A DNA stretch of 64,000 nucleotides, from assembly GCF_014138435.1 (NCBI RefSeq), contig NZ_JACJIM010000003.1, positions 248,001 through 312,000 on the forward strand. The letters are read 5' to 3'. The notes beneath the pieces are model-generated. The model did no database searches, was not told the origin of the DNA, and was given only the letters and a program-made list of their open reading frames with translations. This DNA is from Methylobacterium fujisawaense. Lineage in GTDB: Bacteria > Pseudomonadota > Alphaproteobacteria > Rhizobiales > Beijerinckiaceae. The stretch's first letter is position 1. The number at the start of each line of letters is the position of its first letter. Shown in pieces: positions 46,423-56,715 of the stretch. A program made the translations under genes and the position numbers.

Positions 46423-46783
46423 CCCGTGCCCCGGCCACCGGGACTGCGCCGACCGCGCGCTCATGGCGCCGAGCCTTGGGCGCGGCGTTGATCACCGTCA
46501 GGGTCGGCTGGGCCGCTGGAGCGGCCGGAATTCCCGTCACCGTCGGGATGCCGTAAGTGCCGTAGCTCCATGGAGCGGGCACGATCTGGCTCGGGCGCGG
46601 CACGCGGGTCAGCGGAGCGCCGATATAGGTTCCGCGCACGAATTCGCCGGCGAAGCTCGGATCGCCGGCATAGCCCGAACCGTACGAGACCGGCGCGTAG
46701 GGCTCGATGCTCCGGAAGGTCTGCGCCGACGCGGGCGCAGCCGCCGCCAGGGCGATCACCGTCAGGACCATCCGGTTTGTCAT
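46394..46783 (-). CDS. Secreted hypothetical protein, 129 aa
   Basis: Signal peptide (VLTVIALAAAAPASAQ, residues about 6-21) then a Pro/Tyr/Gly-rich mature chain without cysteines, likely disordered and periplasmic or surface-exposed. GGAG lies seven bases before the ATG at 46783. The 3' end overlaps the convergent gene by 29 bases. Family not recognised. Confidence 0.6.
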   Translation of the reverse strand: MTNRMVLTVIALAAAAPASAQTFRSIEPYAPVSYGSGYAGDPSFAGEFVRGTYIGAPLTRVPRPSQIVPAPWSYGTYGIPTVTGIPAAPAAQPTLTVINAAPKARRHERAVGAVPVAGARVIAVQVPRR

Positions 46784-46931
46784 GAGGCCGGCTCCGATGA
46801 GGGGCGGCGCGCTCGGTCCGCGCCGGATGCGGGGCCAACAGACCGGATCATCCGCCGTTCCGCGTTTCCAGCCGCGGAGAGTGCTGAATAACCCCTCATA
46901 CCGGCACGATCGACCCTCGGATGCGGCACAC

Positions 46932-47162
46932 TCACCGGCAGGTGGTGATCCGCCGGACCACCCAGCCCTCCCCTTCAATCCACAGGCGGCGACGGGCCCG
47001 GCTGCAGGTGACGTCGTCGTCCCGCTCCACGGTCGCGCCGTGAACCTGCGGATCGGCTTCGGCGACCTTGGTTTCGACAGGGGTGGGTGCGGCCTGAGCC
47101 GCGAGCGGCATGAGGAGCAATGCGGCGCCGGCTGCGCCGGCGGCAATCAAACGGATCTTCAT
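46932..47162 (-). CDS. Small secreted protein, 76 aa
   Basis: Signal peptide (AAGAAGAALLLMPLAAQA) followed by a short mature part with two cysteines (DDVTCSRARRRLWIEGEGWVV and a C-terminal TCR), likely one disulfide. The W.EGEGWVVRR.T.C pattern occurs in small secreted proteins of related bacteria. Function unknown. Confidence 0.6.
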   Translation of the reverse strand: MKIRLIAAGAAGAALLLMPLAAQAAPTPVETKVAEADPQVHGATVERDDDVTCSRARRRLWIEGEGWVVRRITTCR

Positions 47163-47397
47163 GGCGGGAAACGCGCTCTGCGGCCGTGCTTGGGGATTCG
47201 CTTCAGGAATGCACGGGCCGCCGGTTCGGTTGCATCCGCTGCGGTGAGCCGTGCGCCCTCTCACATCCGCGGCCGCGGCGCTTAGATTTCCCGGCATTCG
47301 CGAGTAAGGAAGAACAAAACCGGACGCGCCGGTGTCCTGACGTCCTGCGAGGTCCCTGATCGCGGGCTGCGCGGCTCGGTCCACGAAGCAAGGGTTC

Positions 47398-48453
47398 ATG
47401 AGCAAGCCGAAGCCTCCGACCAACGCGCTCCTGACGCCGGAGAAGCGTGCCGAAGATGTGGATCAGACGATCCGCCCTCTGAGCCTGTCCGAGTTCATCG
47501 GGCAGCGTGCGGCGCGGGCGAACATGCAGGTGTTCATCGAGGCGGCGCGGAAGACCGGCCAGGCGCTGGACCACGTGCTGTTCGTCGGCCCGCCGGGGCT
47601 GGGCAAGACGACGCTCGCCCAGATCGTGGCGCGCGAACTCGGCGTGAACTTCCGCTCGACCTCCGGCCCGGTGATCGCCAAGGCCGGGGACCTGGCCGCG
47701 CAGCTCACCAACCTGGAGGAGCGCGACGTCCTGTTCATCGACGAGATCCACCGGCTCAACCCGGCGGTGGAGGAGATCCTCTACCCGGCCATGGAGGATT
47801 ACCAGCTCGACCTGATCATCGGCGAGGGCCCGGCGGCGCGCTCGGTCAAGATCGAGCTGCCGAAGTTCACGCTGGTGGGCGCCACGACCCGGGCGGGGCT
47901 TCTGACCACGCCGCTGCGCGACCGGTTCGGGATCCCGATCCGGCTGGAATTCTACGAGATCGACGAGCTGGAGCAGATCGTGGCGCGCGGGGCGCGGGTC
48001 CTGGGCCTGGGCATGTCGGCGGAGGGCGCCAACGAGATCGCCCGGCGGGCGCGGGGCACGCCGCGGATCGCCGGGCGTCTCCTGCGGCGGGTGCGGGACT
48101 TCGCCGTGGTGGCGGAGGCCGAGACGGTGACGCGGGCGATCGCCGACCGGGCGCTGCAGCTGCTCGACGTGGACGCGGCCGGGCTCGACGTGATGGATCG
48201 CAAGTACCTGAGCCTGATCGCGCGCTCCTTCGGGGGCGGGCCCGTGGGGATCGAGACGATCGGGGCGGCCCTGTCGGAGCCGCGCGACGCGATCGAGGAC
48301 ATCATCGAGCCGTATCTCATCCAGCGCGGCTTCGTGCAGCGCACCCCCCGCGGCCGCGTCCTCACCCGGCACGCCTACCGCCACATGCAGCTGCCGGAGC
48401 CGAAGCGCGAGACGCCGGGACAGTTCGGCTTCTTCGGAGACGACGCGCCGTAA
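47398..48453 (+). CDS. ruvB: Holliday junction branch-migration helicase RuvB
   Basis: 351 aa. Walker [10 protein letters not shown], Walker [11 protein letters not shown], sensor [18 protein letters not shown] and the C-terminal winged helix ([14 protein letters not shown]) are intact. RuvB hexamers drive branch migration with RuvA in recombination and repair. ruvC and ruvA, often just upstream, are not present here; the 235-base upstream region separates it from a divergent small secreted gene. Confidence 0.97.
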   Translation: MSKPKPPTNALLTPEKRAEDVDQTIRPLSLSEFIGQRAARANMQVFIEAARKTGQALDHVLFVGPPGLGKTTLAQIVARELGVNFRSTSGPVIAKAGDLAAQLTNLEERDVLFIDEIHRLNPAVEEILYPAMEDYQLDLIIGEGPAARSVKIELPKFTLVGATTRAGLLTTPLRDRFGIPIRLEFYEIDELEQIVARGARVLGLGMSAEGANEIARRARGTPRIAGRLLRRVRDFAVVAEAETVTRAIADRALQLLDVDAAGLDVMDRKYLSLIARSFGGGPVGIETIGAALSEPRDAIEDIIEPYLIQRGFVQRTPRGRVLTRHAYRHMQLPEPKRETPGQFGFFGDDAP

Positions 48454-48821
48454 GGCCCGCCGCCGACCTGCCCATGCATGGAGTTCGGATCAGCATTTCC
48501 CGCAACTCATGCGCCGATTGCCCCGAAAAACGACGCTCCCGCGAAGAGGTTTTGCGGCGCACCATCAGTAAGTCGCTGCGGTGCAAGCCCTTTTGGTGAC
48601 GGCGCTCAAGCAATATTGCTAAGCTTAGATGCCGACTTTGCTGATGATCTGCACGAAAAAAGTGACGGATCTCATGGAACAGCGCCCAAACGCGACAGTT
48701 GTGGAGGCGACCGCGCTCAGTCTGCTGGGCGCCGGCAAGCCTGTTGGGATCGAGGCCCTGTCTCTCTGATCGCGACAGATCTTCGAGATCTCAAAAACAA
48801 CGTCAGGGATAAACTTCCGCC
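48454..48821. other. Intergenic region between ruvB and the DUF4142 gene
   Basis: About 370 bases, with a patch richer in A/T near 48600-48670. It should carry the promoter of the following gene. No RNA gene, repeat or terminator with a T-run was recognised. Confidence 0.35.
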
Positions 48822-49547
48822 ATGAAGAAGCTTACGCTCGCCGTGCTCGGCCTGTCCGTCGCCGCCATCTCTGCGCCGGCCTTCGCGCAGGACGCCCTTC
48901 CGATCCGCGTGCTGCCCTTCGCCAATCAGGACGGCGTCGGCGCCGCTGCGACCGAGACGCCCGCCTTCCGGGCCGAGGCGCTCCGCTCGGATGCTGCCAG
49001 CATCGAGGCGAGCCGCATGGCCCTTCAGCGGTCGCGGAACCCGCAGGTCCGCAACTACGCCAACCGCGTCCTCGTCGAGCGCAAGGCGACCACCGACGCG
49101 CTGCTGCCGCCGAACACCTCGCTGTCGCGCAGCGGCTCGGTCGTGTCCGATAACCAGGGCATCCGCACCGACCTGAGCAACCCGGTCGGCCTCGTGCTCG
49201 CCCCGGTCACGGTGGCTGCCAATATCGGCACCGGCATCGTCGGCGGCGCTCTCGGCGCGGTCGGGCTCGTCGACAACAACCCGGCCGAGCCGGGCCGCCG
49301 CGTGGCCCTCGGTGATCGCGGCCAGGCGCGTCTGGCGCAGCTCCAGGCGGCGCGCAGCGGCCGGGCCTTCGACCGGACCTATATCGACCAGCAGGCCCGC
49401 TCTGACGCCCGCACCCTGGCGCTCTACGACGCCTACGCCAAGTCCGGCGACAACGCCCAGGGCCGCAAGTTCGCCACCGAGGCGCTGCCCTACATCGCCG
49501 ACGAGCACGCCCATTCGGCGAGCCTCGCGGCCCGCATCGGCGGCTGA
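48822..49547 (+). CDS. Exported DUF4142-like (ferritin-like helical) protein
   Basis: 241 aa. Signal peptide to PAFAQ (residue about 23). DUF4142-type helices appear in two parts: FRAEALRSDAASIEASRMALQRSRNPQVRNYANRVLVE (about 49-86) and FDRTYIDQQARSDARTLALYDAYAKSGDN (about 184-212). Between them is a Gly/Val-rich hydrophobic insert (about 120-155) that may dip into the membrane. DUF4142 proteins are periplasmic helical bundles of unknown function, often stress-related. Confidence 0.75.
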   Translation: MKKLTLAVLGLSVAAISAPAFAQDALPIRVLPFANQDGVGAAATETPAFRAEALRSDAASIEASRMALQRSRNPQVRNYANRVLVERKATTDALLPPNTSLSRSGSVVSDNQGIRTDLSNPVGLVLAPVTVAANIGTGIVGGALGAVGLVDNNPAEPGRRVALGDRGQARLAQLQAARSGRAFDRTYIDQQARSDARTLALYDAYAKSGDNAQGRKFATEALPYIADEHAHSASLAARIGG

Positions 49548-49637
49548 GCCGCGCGTCATCGCTGATCTGTGCGAGGGCCGCCCCCGGGCGGCCCTCGTCG
49601 TGTTGCGCCGTCGCTCAGGCCGTCGCTAAAGGAGCGC

Positions 49638-50090
49638 ATGAGCGCGATCGAGCCCCACATGCACGAAACGGCCGAGGTCGATGGCCAGGGCCACCGGCTT
49701 GGCGTGCGGGTCTACTACGAGGACACCGATTTCTCGGGCTTCGTGTATCATGCGAGCTATCTGCGTTTCCTGGAGCGCGGCCGCACGGAACTCCTGCGGG
49801 AACTCGCCGGCGATCAGTCCGATCTGCACCGCGACGCCCGGGGTCTCGTCTTCGTCGTGCGGCGCATGAGCCTCGATTTCATTCGGCCGGCCCGGATGGA
49901 TGATCTCCTGACCGTCGTCACCCGAACCCGCGCCCTGCGCGGCGCATCGATGCACCTGACCCAGGACGTCCGGCGGGGCGATGCCGTTCTGGTTTCCGCC
50001 GATGTGACAGTCGCTTGCGTGCGGGACGGGCGCGCCGTGCGCCTCCCGGACGCGCTCCGGCAGCGTCTCGCGCCGGGAGAGGCCGCCTGA
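49638..50090 (+). CDS. ybgC: Tol-Pal-associated acyl-CoA thioesterase YbgC
   Basis: 150 aa, hot-dog fold. The catalytic motif YYEDTDFSGFVYHASYLRFLERGR has the key Asp and His, and FIRPARMDDLLTVVT follows. AAAGGAG lies three bases before the ATG at 49638. The gene normally heads the tolQRAB-pal operon. Here it is on the same strand as tolQ but an aldolase gene of opposite orientation lies between them. Confidence 0.93.
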   Translation: MSAIEPHMHETAEVDGQGHRLGVRVYYEDTDFSGFVYHASYLRFLERGRTELLRELAGDQSDLHRDARGLVFVVRRMSLDFIRPARMDDLLTVVTRTRALRGASMHLTQDVRRGDAVLVSADVTVACVRDGRAVRLPDALRQRLAPGEAA

Positions 50091-50195
50091 TCAGATTTTG
50101 CAAAAGCGGCCGCCGGCTCTGCGGCGGATACCCGGCATCAGCCAGCGCCATGAGCGGATCATGCGTCGGCTTGCCAACGCAAGCCTACCCGGAGC

Positions 50196-50984
50196 TCAGC
50201 CCGCCCGGGATGGATCGGCCTCGCACAGCACGCGGGCGAAGGCGTTGACGATGGTCATCGCGTCATACTCGATCGAGACCAGCTGGTAGCCCATCCCGAC
50301 CATTTCCCGCGCCCGCGCAGGAGATGGCGCGAAGGCGCAGGGGATCTTGCCGGCCGCCCGGGTCTTGCGCGCGATCTCGCTGAGGGCTGCCGTCACCGCC
50401 GATCCCAGGGGATCGATGACGGTCCCCTGCGACAGGGCGATCGACAGGTCGGCGGGCCCGACCAGGATCCCGTCGATGCCCGGTACGGCGAGAATCGCCT
50501 CCAGGTCGGCGATCGCCGCCTGGGTCTCGCACATGGCGATCGTGAGGGCCCGGTCGTTGGCGCCTGCAAGGTAATCCGCCCCGTTCCGAAGCCCCGACAG
50601 CCACATGGCCCGGTCCGGTCCCCAACTCCGCTGGCCCACCGGCGGGAATTTCGCGGCGGCGGCGAAGGCCTCGGCGTCCGCCACGGTGTTGATCATCGGC
50701 GCCACGACGCCGGCGGCGCCGGCATCGAGCATCCGCGAGACCATGGCGAAGTCGCCCACCGGCACCCGCACCAGCGTCGATTTGCCGGCCAGCGCCACTT
50801 CCGTGATCGCCGCACAACAAGATTTGTAATCGTGGGTGCCGTGCTGTTGATCCAAGAGCACGGCATCGAAACCCGCGCGCGCCAGGAAGCCGGCCACCAT
50901 CGGGTCCGCGATCATGGACCAGCCCAGGAACCGGGCCGGGCCGGTGGGCAGGAGGTCGGGCAAGCTGGGAACGGGGAGGGTCAT
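50196..50984 (-). CDS. HpcH/HpaI aldolase family protein
   Basis: 262 aa, TIM barrel. The substrate/metal elements are present: WSMIADPMV near the start, LLDQQHG (catalytic His), the metal-binding Glu in AMCETQAAI and the Asp in GPADLS, plus VRVPVGD. It probably cleaves or forms 2-keto-3-deoxy-type aldols. It sits in reverse orientation between ybgC and tolQ, with no functional link to the Tol system known. Confidence 0.92.
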   Translation of the reverse strand: MTLPVPSLPDLLPTGPARFLGWSMIADPMVAGFLARAGFDAVLLDQQHGTHDYKSCCAAITEVALAGKSTLVRVPVGDFAMVSRMLDAGAAGVVAPMINTVADAEAFAAAAKFPPVGQRSWGPDRAMWLSGLRNGADYLAGANDRALTIAMCETQAAIADLEAILAVPGIDGILVGPADLSIALSQGTVIDPLGSAVTAALSEIARKTRAAGKIPCAFAPSPARAREMVGMGYQLVSIEYDAMTIVNAFARVLCEADPSRAG

Positions 50985-51293
50985 GCGCGTCCTGCGTGGA
51001 TCTCAGGGCTCTCGACTCGGCGCCGCTGGCAGCGACCATACGGGAGGCTCTTTCGGCAGGTCCAGCCCGAACGGCGCGGAAGCCCGCGTCCGGTGCCTCA
51101 GGATCGCCTGGATCGAAACCGATCCTTAACCCTGCCGCGCCCTTAACGGAGGCGATGCCACGGCGGGGCGCGGGGCCGCCGACGGCCCTTACTTTCGACA
51201 GATTCGCGGGCGACAGCGTTGATATCGCTCACGGATCCGGCGGACGCGGGCCTCGCCCGGCGCATCGCGATCCGGAGCAGGAGATCTCGACGG

Positions 51294-52010
<717 letters not shown>

Positions 52011-52037
52011 CCCGGCTGATCCAGAGGAGAATGATCC

Positions 52038-52484
52038 ATGGGCATGGCAGCGGGCGCATCGCAGGGCGGCAAGCGCCGCCGGCGCCGGAGCCGCCGCGGC
52101 GGTCCCATCAACGAGATCAACATGACGCCGTTCATCGACGTCGTGCTCGTTCTCCTGATCATCTTCATGGTCGCGGCGCCGATGATGACCGTGGGCGTTC
52201 CCCTGGATCTGCCACAATCCAAGGCCTCCCCGCTGAATTCCGACGTGAAGCCGATCACCCTGTCGATCCGCCAGACCGGCCAGGTCTTCCTGGGCGAGGA
52301 CGAACTGACGGACGACACGATCGTGCCGAAGCTCATGGAGACCGCCAAGACCGGGACCGAGGAGCGCGTCTTCGTGCGCGGCGACAAGCGGGTCGATTAC
52401 GGCCGTGTGGCGCAGGTGATGGCGATCGTGACCGGCGGCGGCTTCAAGAAGGTCGCCCTCGTCACCGAGCCTGAGCATCAGTAG
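52038..52484 (+). CDS. tolR: Tol-Pal system protein TolR
   Basis: 148 aa, ExbD/TolR family. A basic N-terminus is followed by INEINMTPFIDVVLVLLIIFMVAAPMM, with the proton-path Asp in the single transmembrane helix. The periplasmic domain has FVRGDKRVDYGRVAQVMAIVTGGGFKKVALVTE. AGGAGA lies seven bases before the ATG. Third gene of the Tol set as transcribed here. Confidence 0.96.
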   Translation: MGMAAGASQGGKRRRRRSRRGGPINEINMTPFIDVVLVLLIIFMVAAPMMTVGVPLDLPQSKASPLNSDVKPITLSIRQTGQVFLGEDELTDDTIVPKLMETAKTGTEERVFVRGDKRVDYGRVAQVMAIVTGGGFKKVALVTEPEHQ

Positions 52485-52493
52485 GGCCGTCCC

Positions 52494-53831
52494 GTGGAGT
52501 TCCGCTTCGACCGCAAGGAACCGGGTGTCTGGATCTCCGCCGGCACCCATGTCGCGCTGCTCGCGCTGGCGCTCGTCAGCGTTGCGGCCCCGGCCCTGCC
52601 GGAGGCCCAGGAGGGCGTGCCCGTCGAGGTGATCACCGAGAACCAGTTCTCCGAGATCACCAAGGGTGAGCGGCAGGCCGACAAGCCGATGCCGAACGCG
52701 ACGTCGCGGGCGGACCGCAAGGCCGAGAAGTTCGAGGATCGCGAGCCCGAGAACGCCAAGACCGACGCCCCCACCGCCCCCACCCGCACCGCCGAGATGA
52801 AGCTCGCCAACGCGGAGGAGATGCCGCTCCGCGGCGAGCCGGATCCGCAGGAGGCGGCTCAGGCCGCGAAGGCGGCGCAGGAGAAGCGCGACGCCGAGAA
52901 GGCAGCCGCCAAGGCTGCGGAGAAGGCTGCGGAGAAGGCCGCCGCGGAGAAGGCTGCGGCCGACAAGGCCGCCAAGGCCGAGGCGAAGGCCAAGTCCGAG
53001 GCCGCCGCTGCCAAGGCCGAAGCCGAGAAGCGCGAACAGCTCGAGAAGCTGATCGAGAAGCAGGAGGCCGAAGCCGAGGCCGCCGCGCAGAAGGCCGCCG
53101 CGAAGGCCAAGGCCGAGGCCGCCGCCAAGGCCGAAGCGGCCAAGGAAGCCGCGAAGGAAGCTGCGAAGGAAGCCGCCAAGAAGGCCGCGGACGCCAAGGC
53201 GAAGGCCGAGGCGGAGGCCGAGCGCCAGAAGGAGATCGCCGAGGCCAAGGCCGAAGCGGAGCGCGAGAAGGCGGAAGCCGCCGCGAAGGCCAAGGCGGAG
53301 GCTGCTGCCAAAGCGAAGGCGAAGGCCATGGCGGATGCGAAGGCGAAGGCCGACGCCGAGGCCAAGGCGCGCAAGCAGGCCGAACTCGCCGACAAGTTCA
53401 ATGCTGGCGATATCCGTTCGATGCTGGCTTCGAAGGCGCCGTCGCAATCCACCGGCGCCACCGGTCACACGGTCCAGAAGGTGGCGGCGCTGGGCGCCGC
53501 GACCGGCACGGCGCAGCGTCTGTCGCCGTCGCTGCGCGACGCCCTGGTCGGCCTGCTCCAGCAGCAGATCGAGCGCTGCTACTCGGCGCCTCCCGGCGCG
53601 GCCCAGGGCGTGGTCCTGCCGGTGCTCGACATCCGCCTGAACCCGAACGGCTCGCTCAGCACCGAGCCGCGGATCATGCGCGGCGGGTCGAGCGCGGTGG
53701 ATCAGTCGATCGCGCAGGCCGCGCTCCGGGCGGTGCGCCGTTGCGCGCCGTACAACATTCCGGCCACCTATGCGCCGTATTACAACGACTGGAAGGCCAT
53801 CAACGCGGAGTTCGAGTTCACGGCGACCTGA
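52494..53831 (+). CDS. tolA: Tol-Pal system protein TolA
   Basis: 445 aa, GTG start nine bases after tolR. One N-terminal transmembrane helix (about 10-32), then a long Ala/Lys/Glu-rich helical domain (about 120-300) built of imperfect AEAEKAAA-like repeats. The C-terminal domain (about 330-445) has LLQQQIERCYSAPPG and VRRCAPYNIPATYAPYYNDWK, matching alphaproteobacterial TolA domain III. It spans the periplasm and links TolQR to TolB/Pal. Confidence 0.93.
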   Translation: MEFRFDRKEPGVWISAGTHVALLALALVSVAAPALPEAQEGVPVEVITENQFSEITKGERQADKPMPNATSRADRKAEKFEDREPENAKTDAPTAPTRTAEMKLANAEEMPLRGEPDPQEAAQAAKAAQEKRDAEKAAAKAAEKAAEKAAAEKAAADKAAKAEAKAKSEAAAAKAEAEKREQLEKLIEKQEAEAEAAAQKAAAKAKAEAAAKAEAAKEAAKEAAKEAAKKAADAKAKAEAEAERQKEIAEAKAEAEREKAEAAAKAKAEAAAKAKAKAMADAKAKADAEAKARKQAELADKFNAGDIRSMLASKAPSQSTGATGHTVQKVAALGAATGTAQRLSPSLRDALVGLLQQQIERCYSAPPGAAQGVVLPVLDIRLNPNGSLSTEPRIMRGGSSAVDQSIAQAALRAVRRCAPYNIPATYAPYYNDWKAINAEFEFTAT

Positions 53832-53897
53832 GGTCTTCCAGCCCGCGTACCGCCGTCCCCGCGTCCTCGTCTGATCGTCACTCGGATCCGACCCATC

Positions 53898-55235
53898 ATG
53901 CTGCACCTCCCCTTCGTCGGGCGTCTCCCGACGTCCTATGCCGCGCGCCTGATCGCGCTTCTCGTGATGCTGACGGGCTTCCTGGCGGGGCCCGCCCAGG
54001 CGCAGCTGCAGCTGCGCATCGGCGGCGGCAACTTCCAGCCGATGCCCATCGCCATCGCGGATTTCGGCGGCGACCCGAGCCTCGGCGGCCTCGTCTCCGG
54101 CGTGGTCACCAACAACCTGCGCCGCTCCGGCTATTTCACGCCCCTCGAACACGCCCGCTTCCCGGAGCAGCCGAACTTCGATGCCGCTCCGAATTTCGAG
54201 AAGTGGCGCGCCACCGGCGTCCAGGGGCTCGTCACCGGCCGCGTCGTCCGAGAGGCCGGCCGGGTCAAGGTCGAGTTCCGGCTCTGGGACGTGACCTCCG
54301 GCCAGCAGATGACCGGCCAGCAATACGGCACGGACGCCGCCAACGTCCGGCGCACCGGCCACCTGATCTCCGATGCGGTCTACACCAAGATCACCGGCCT
54401 CGGCCCCTGGTTCGACAGCCGCATCGCCTTCGTGGACGAGACCGGTCCGAAGGAGAACCGCCGGAAGCGCCTGATGGTCATGGACCAGGACGGCGCCAAC
54501 GTCCGGGCCATCACCACCGGCGAGATGTCGATCGTGGCGCCGCGCTACTCGCCGGCCACGCAGGACATCGCCTTCATGGCGCAGGCCACCGGCCACCAGC
54601 CGCGGGTCCAGGTCATCAACCTGGAGACCGGATCGCGCCAGGCGCTCGGCAATGTCGACTCGATGAGCGCGAGCCCGCGCTTCTCCCCGGACGGGCGCAA
54701 GATCGTGATGAGCGTCCAGCAGGGTGGCAACGCCGACATCGTCACCATGGACATCGCCTCGAAGGCCCAGCGGTCGATCACCAACGGCATGGCGATCGAT
54801 ACCTCGCCGACCTACTCGCCGGATGGCGCGCAGATCGCCTTCGAGTCCGACCGCGGCGGCTCGCAGCAGGTCTACGTGATGGGGGCGGACGGCTCGAACC
54901 CGCACCGCATCACCTTCGGCGCCGGCTCGGCCTCCCAGCCGGCCTGGTCGCCCCGGGGCGACCTGATCGCCTATACCCGGCAGCGCAACGGCGGGTTCGC
55001 CATCTGCGTGGCGAAGCCCGACGGGTCCGGCGAGCGCGTCCTCACCGAGGGCTTCCACAACGAGGGCCCGACCTTCGCGCCGAACGGCCAGTACGTGCTG
55101 TTCTTCCGCGATCCGGGCGGTCAGGGCGGCGGCAAGCTGTTCATGGTCGACATCACCGGCAAGGTCGAGCAGCCGGTCCCGACGCCCGCCTACGCGTCGG
55201 ATCCCACATGGTCGCCGCTGCTGGCGGGCCGCTGA
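53898..55235 (+). CDS. tolB: Tol-Pal system protein TolB
   Basis: 445 aa. Signal peptide to PAQAQ (residue about 36), an N-terminal alpha/beta domain, then a six-bladed beta-propeller with repeated SPDG.KI...S and SPTYSPDGAQIAFESDRGG blades. It is a periplasmic protein that binds Pal and TolA. In many genomes pal follows directly; here the next gene is a convergent transporter, so pal must be elsewhere. Confidence 0.96.
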   Translation: MLHLPFVGRLPTSYAARLIALLVMLTGFLAGPAQAQLQLRIGGGNFQPMPIAIADFGGDPSLGGLVSGVVTNNLRRSGYFTPLEHARFPEQPNFDAAPNFEKWRATGVQGLVTGRVVREAGRVKVEFRLWDVTSGQQMTGQQYGTDAANVRRTGHLISDAVYTKITGLGPWFDSRIAFVDETGPKENRRKRLMVMDQDGANVRAITTGEMSIVAPRYSPATQDIAFMAQATGHQPRVQVINLETGSRQALGNVDSMSASPRFSPDGRKIVMSVQQGGNADIVTMDIASKAQRSITNGMAIDTSPTYSPDGAQIAFESDRGGSQQVYVMGADGSNPHRITFGAGSASQPAWSPRGDLIAYTRQRNGGFAICVAKPDGSGERVLTEGFHNEGPTFAPNGQYVLFFRDPGGQGGGKLFMVDITGKVEQPVPTPAYASDPTWSPLLAGR

Positions 55236-55256
55236 GCGGCAGCCACCTCTCCCGAT

Positions 55257-55287
55257 CCGCGGCGTCCGGTGTTGTCGGACGCCGCGG
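55257..55287 (+). terminator. Strong terminator hairpin after tolB
   Basis: Perfect 12-bp stem CCGCGGCGTCCG / CGGACGCCGCGG with a 7-base loop, 22 bases after the tolB stop. No T-run, but the stem strength and position suggest the end of the tol transcript. Confidence 0.65.
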
Positions 55288-55445
55288 CTCCGCCCGTCAT
55301 CGCGCGTGTCGTGCGGTGACCCAGGGCCGCGTCAGGTCCGCATGCGTGGCGCCGGCCTGGATCGCTGCGCTCGGCGCGCGAACACGGCGGCGACGCGGGC
55401 CATCGCGGACGACGCCGAGGCATCTCCGGCCGCGTCCCGATCTCG

Positions 55446-56678
55446 TCACCTCTGCACCATCAGCCGGTCGCGCGCCTTGAGGGCCGGGAACAGCCGGCCC
55501 CAGAGCAGCGCCACGCCGATCGTCGCGGCGCCCCCGACCACCACCGCCGGGACCGCCCCGATGGCGGCGGCCAGCAGCCCGGATTCGAACTCGCCGAGTT
55601 CGTTCGAAGCCCCGATGAAGACCGTGTTCACCGCCGAGACGCGGCCGCGCATGGCGTCCGGCGTCTCCCCCTGCACGAAGGTCTGGCGCACGTAGACCGA
55701 GATCATGTCGGCGGCGCCCGTGACGAACAGGCAGGCCATCGAAAGCGGCAGCGACGTCGAGAGCCCGAAGGCGACCGTGGCGGCGCCGAACACGGCGGCG
55801 GCCCGGAGCATGCGCAGCCCGGCATGGCGCCGCAGGGGGTAATTCGCCAGCAGCACCGCCATGGCGACCGCGCCGAAGGCCGGCATGCTCCGGAGCGCCC
55901 CGAGCCCGAGTGGGCCGACATGCAGCACCTCGTCGGCATAGATCGGCAGCAGCGCCGTGGCGCCGCCGAGCAGCACGGTGAACAGGTCGAGGCTGATCGC
56001 CCCGAGCACAACGGGCTGCGAGCGGATGTAGGCGATGCCGGCCGAGAGGGCTGCCCAGGTGATCGGCGGCCGCTCGCTCACCGCCGCCGGCCGGAAGCGG
56101 ATCAGCAGGGTCAGGGCGCTGGCCACGGCGAAGCTGGCCCCGGCTCCGCCGAACACCACGGCGGGCCCGAGGGCGTAGAGGAAGCCGCCCAAAGCCGGTC
56201 CCATCACGGAGGCGCTCTGCCACAGGGACGCGTTCCACGCGATGGCCGAGCTGAAAAGCGGTCCCGGCACCAGGGTCGGCAGCAGCGCCTGGAGGGCCGG
56301 GTTGGCGAAGGCCCTGGCGGTGCCCACGAGGATGACGAGGGCGTAGATGGGCCAGATGGTGTGCACGCCTGAGAGCGCGCAGGCGAGGAGGCCGAAGCTC
56401 GCCAGACTTTGGAGGGCGAAGGCGGCGGCGCCAACGAGGCGGCGATCGTAGGCATCCGCGACATGGCCGGTGATCAGCGCGCAGAGCACCGCCGGAAGGA
56501 AACCCGCGAGACCCACGAGGCCCAGCGCCAGGGCGGAATGGGTCACATCGTAGACGAACCAGCCGATCGCCACGGCCTGCATCTGATAGGCGAGGCCCGT
56601 CAGGAAACGGGCCGCGCCGAACAGGCGGAAATCACCGATGCCGAAGACGGACCAGCCGGAACGATCGTGTGCGGACAT
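55446..56678 (-). CDS. MFS transporter (EntS/MFS_3-like)
   Basis: 410 aa with 10-12 transmembrane helices. The first-half loop GHVADAYDRRLVG is the MFS A-motif-like segment. The C-terminal GETPDAMRGRVSAVNTVFIGASNELGEFESG is typical of the MFS_3 branch that includes the enterobactin exporter EntS and macrolide exporters. Substrate unknown. It is convergent with tolB. Confidence 0.88.
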   Translation of the reverse strand: MSAHDRSGWSVFGIGDFRLFGAARFLTGLAYQMQAVAIGWFVYDVTHSALALGLVGLAGFLPAVLCALITGHVADAYDRRLVGAAAFALQSLASFGLLACALSGVHTIWPIYALVILVGTARAFANPALQALLPTLVPGPLFSSAIAWNASLWQSASVMGPALGGFLYALGPAVVFGGAGASFAVASALTLLIRFRPAAVSERPPITWAALSAGIAYIRSQPVVLGAISLDLFTVLLGGATALLPIYADEVLHVGPLGLGALRSMPAFGAVAMAVLLANYPLRRHAGLRMLRAAAVFGAATVAFGLSTSLPLSMACLFVTGAADMISVYVRQTFVQGETPDAMRGRVSAVNTVFIGASNELGEFESGLLAAAIGAVPAVVVGGAATIGVALLWGRLFPALKARDRLMVQR

Positions 56679-56715
56679 GCTTCCTGCTGCGCGGGACCGC
56701 CGGAAGAAGCAAGCG

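Noticed and set aside
48478..48825. Open frame between ruvB and the DUF4142 gene
   Set aside because: No ribosome binding site or recognisable motif, and it overlaps the presumed promoter region.
52860..53400. Repetitive DNA in the middle of tolA as a CRISPR or tandem repeat array
   Set aside because: The repeats are codon-level (Ala/Lys/Glu heptad-like) within the helical domain of TolA and have no spacer structure.
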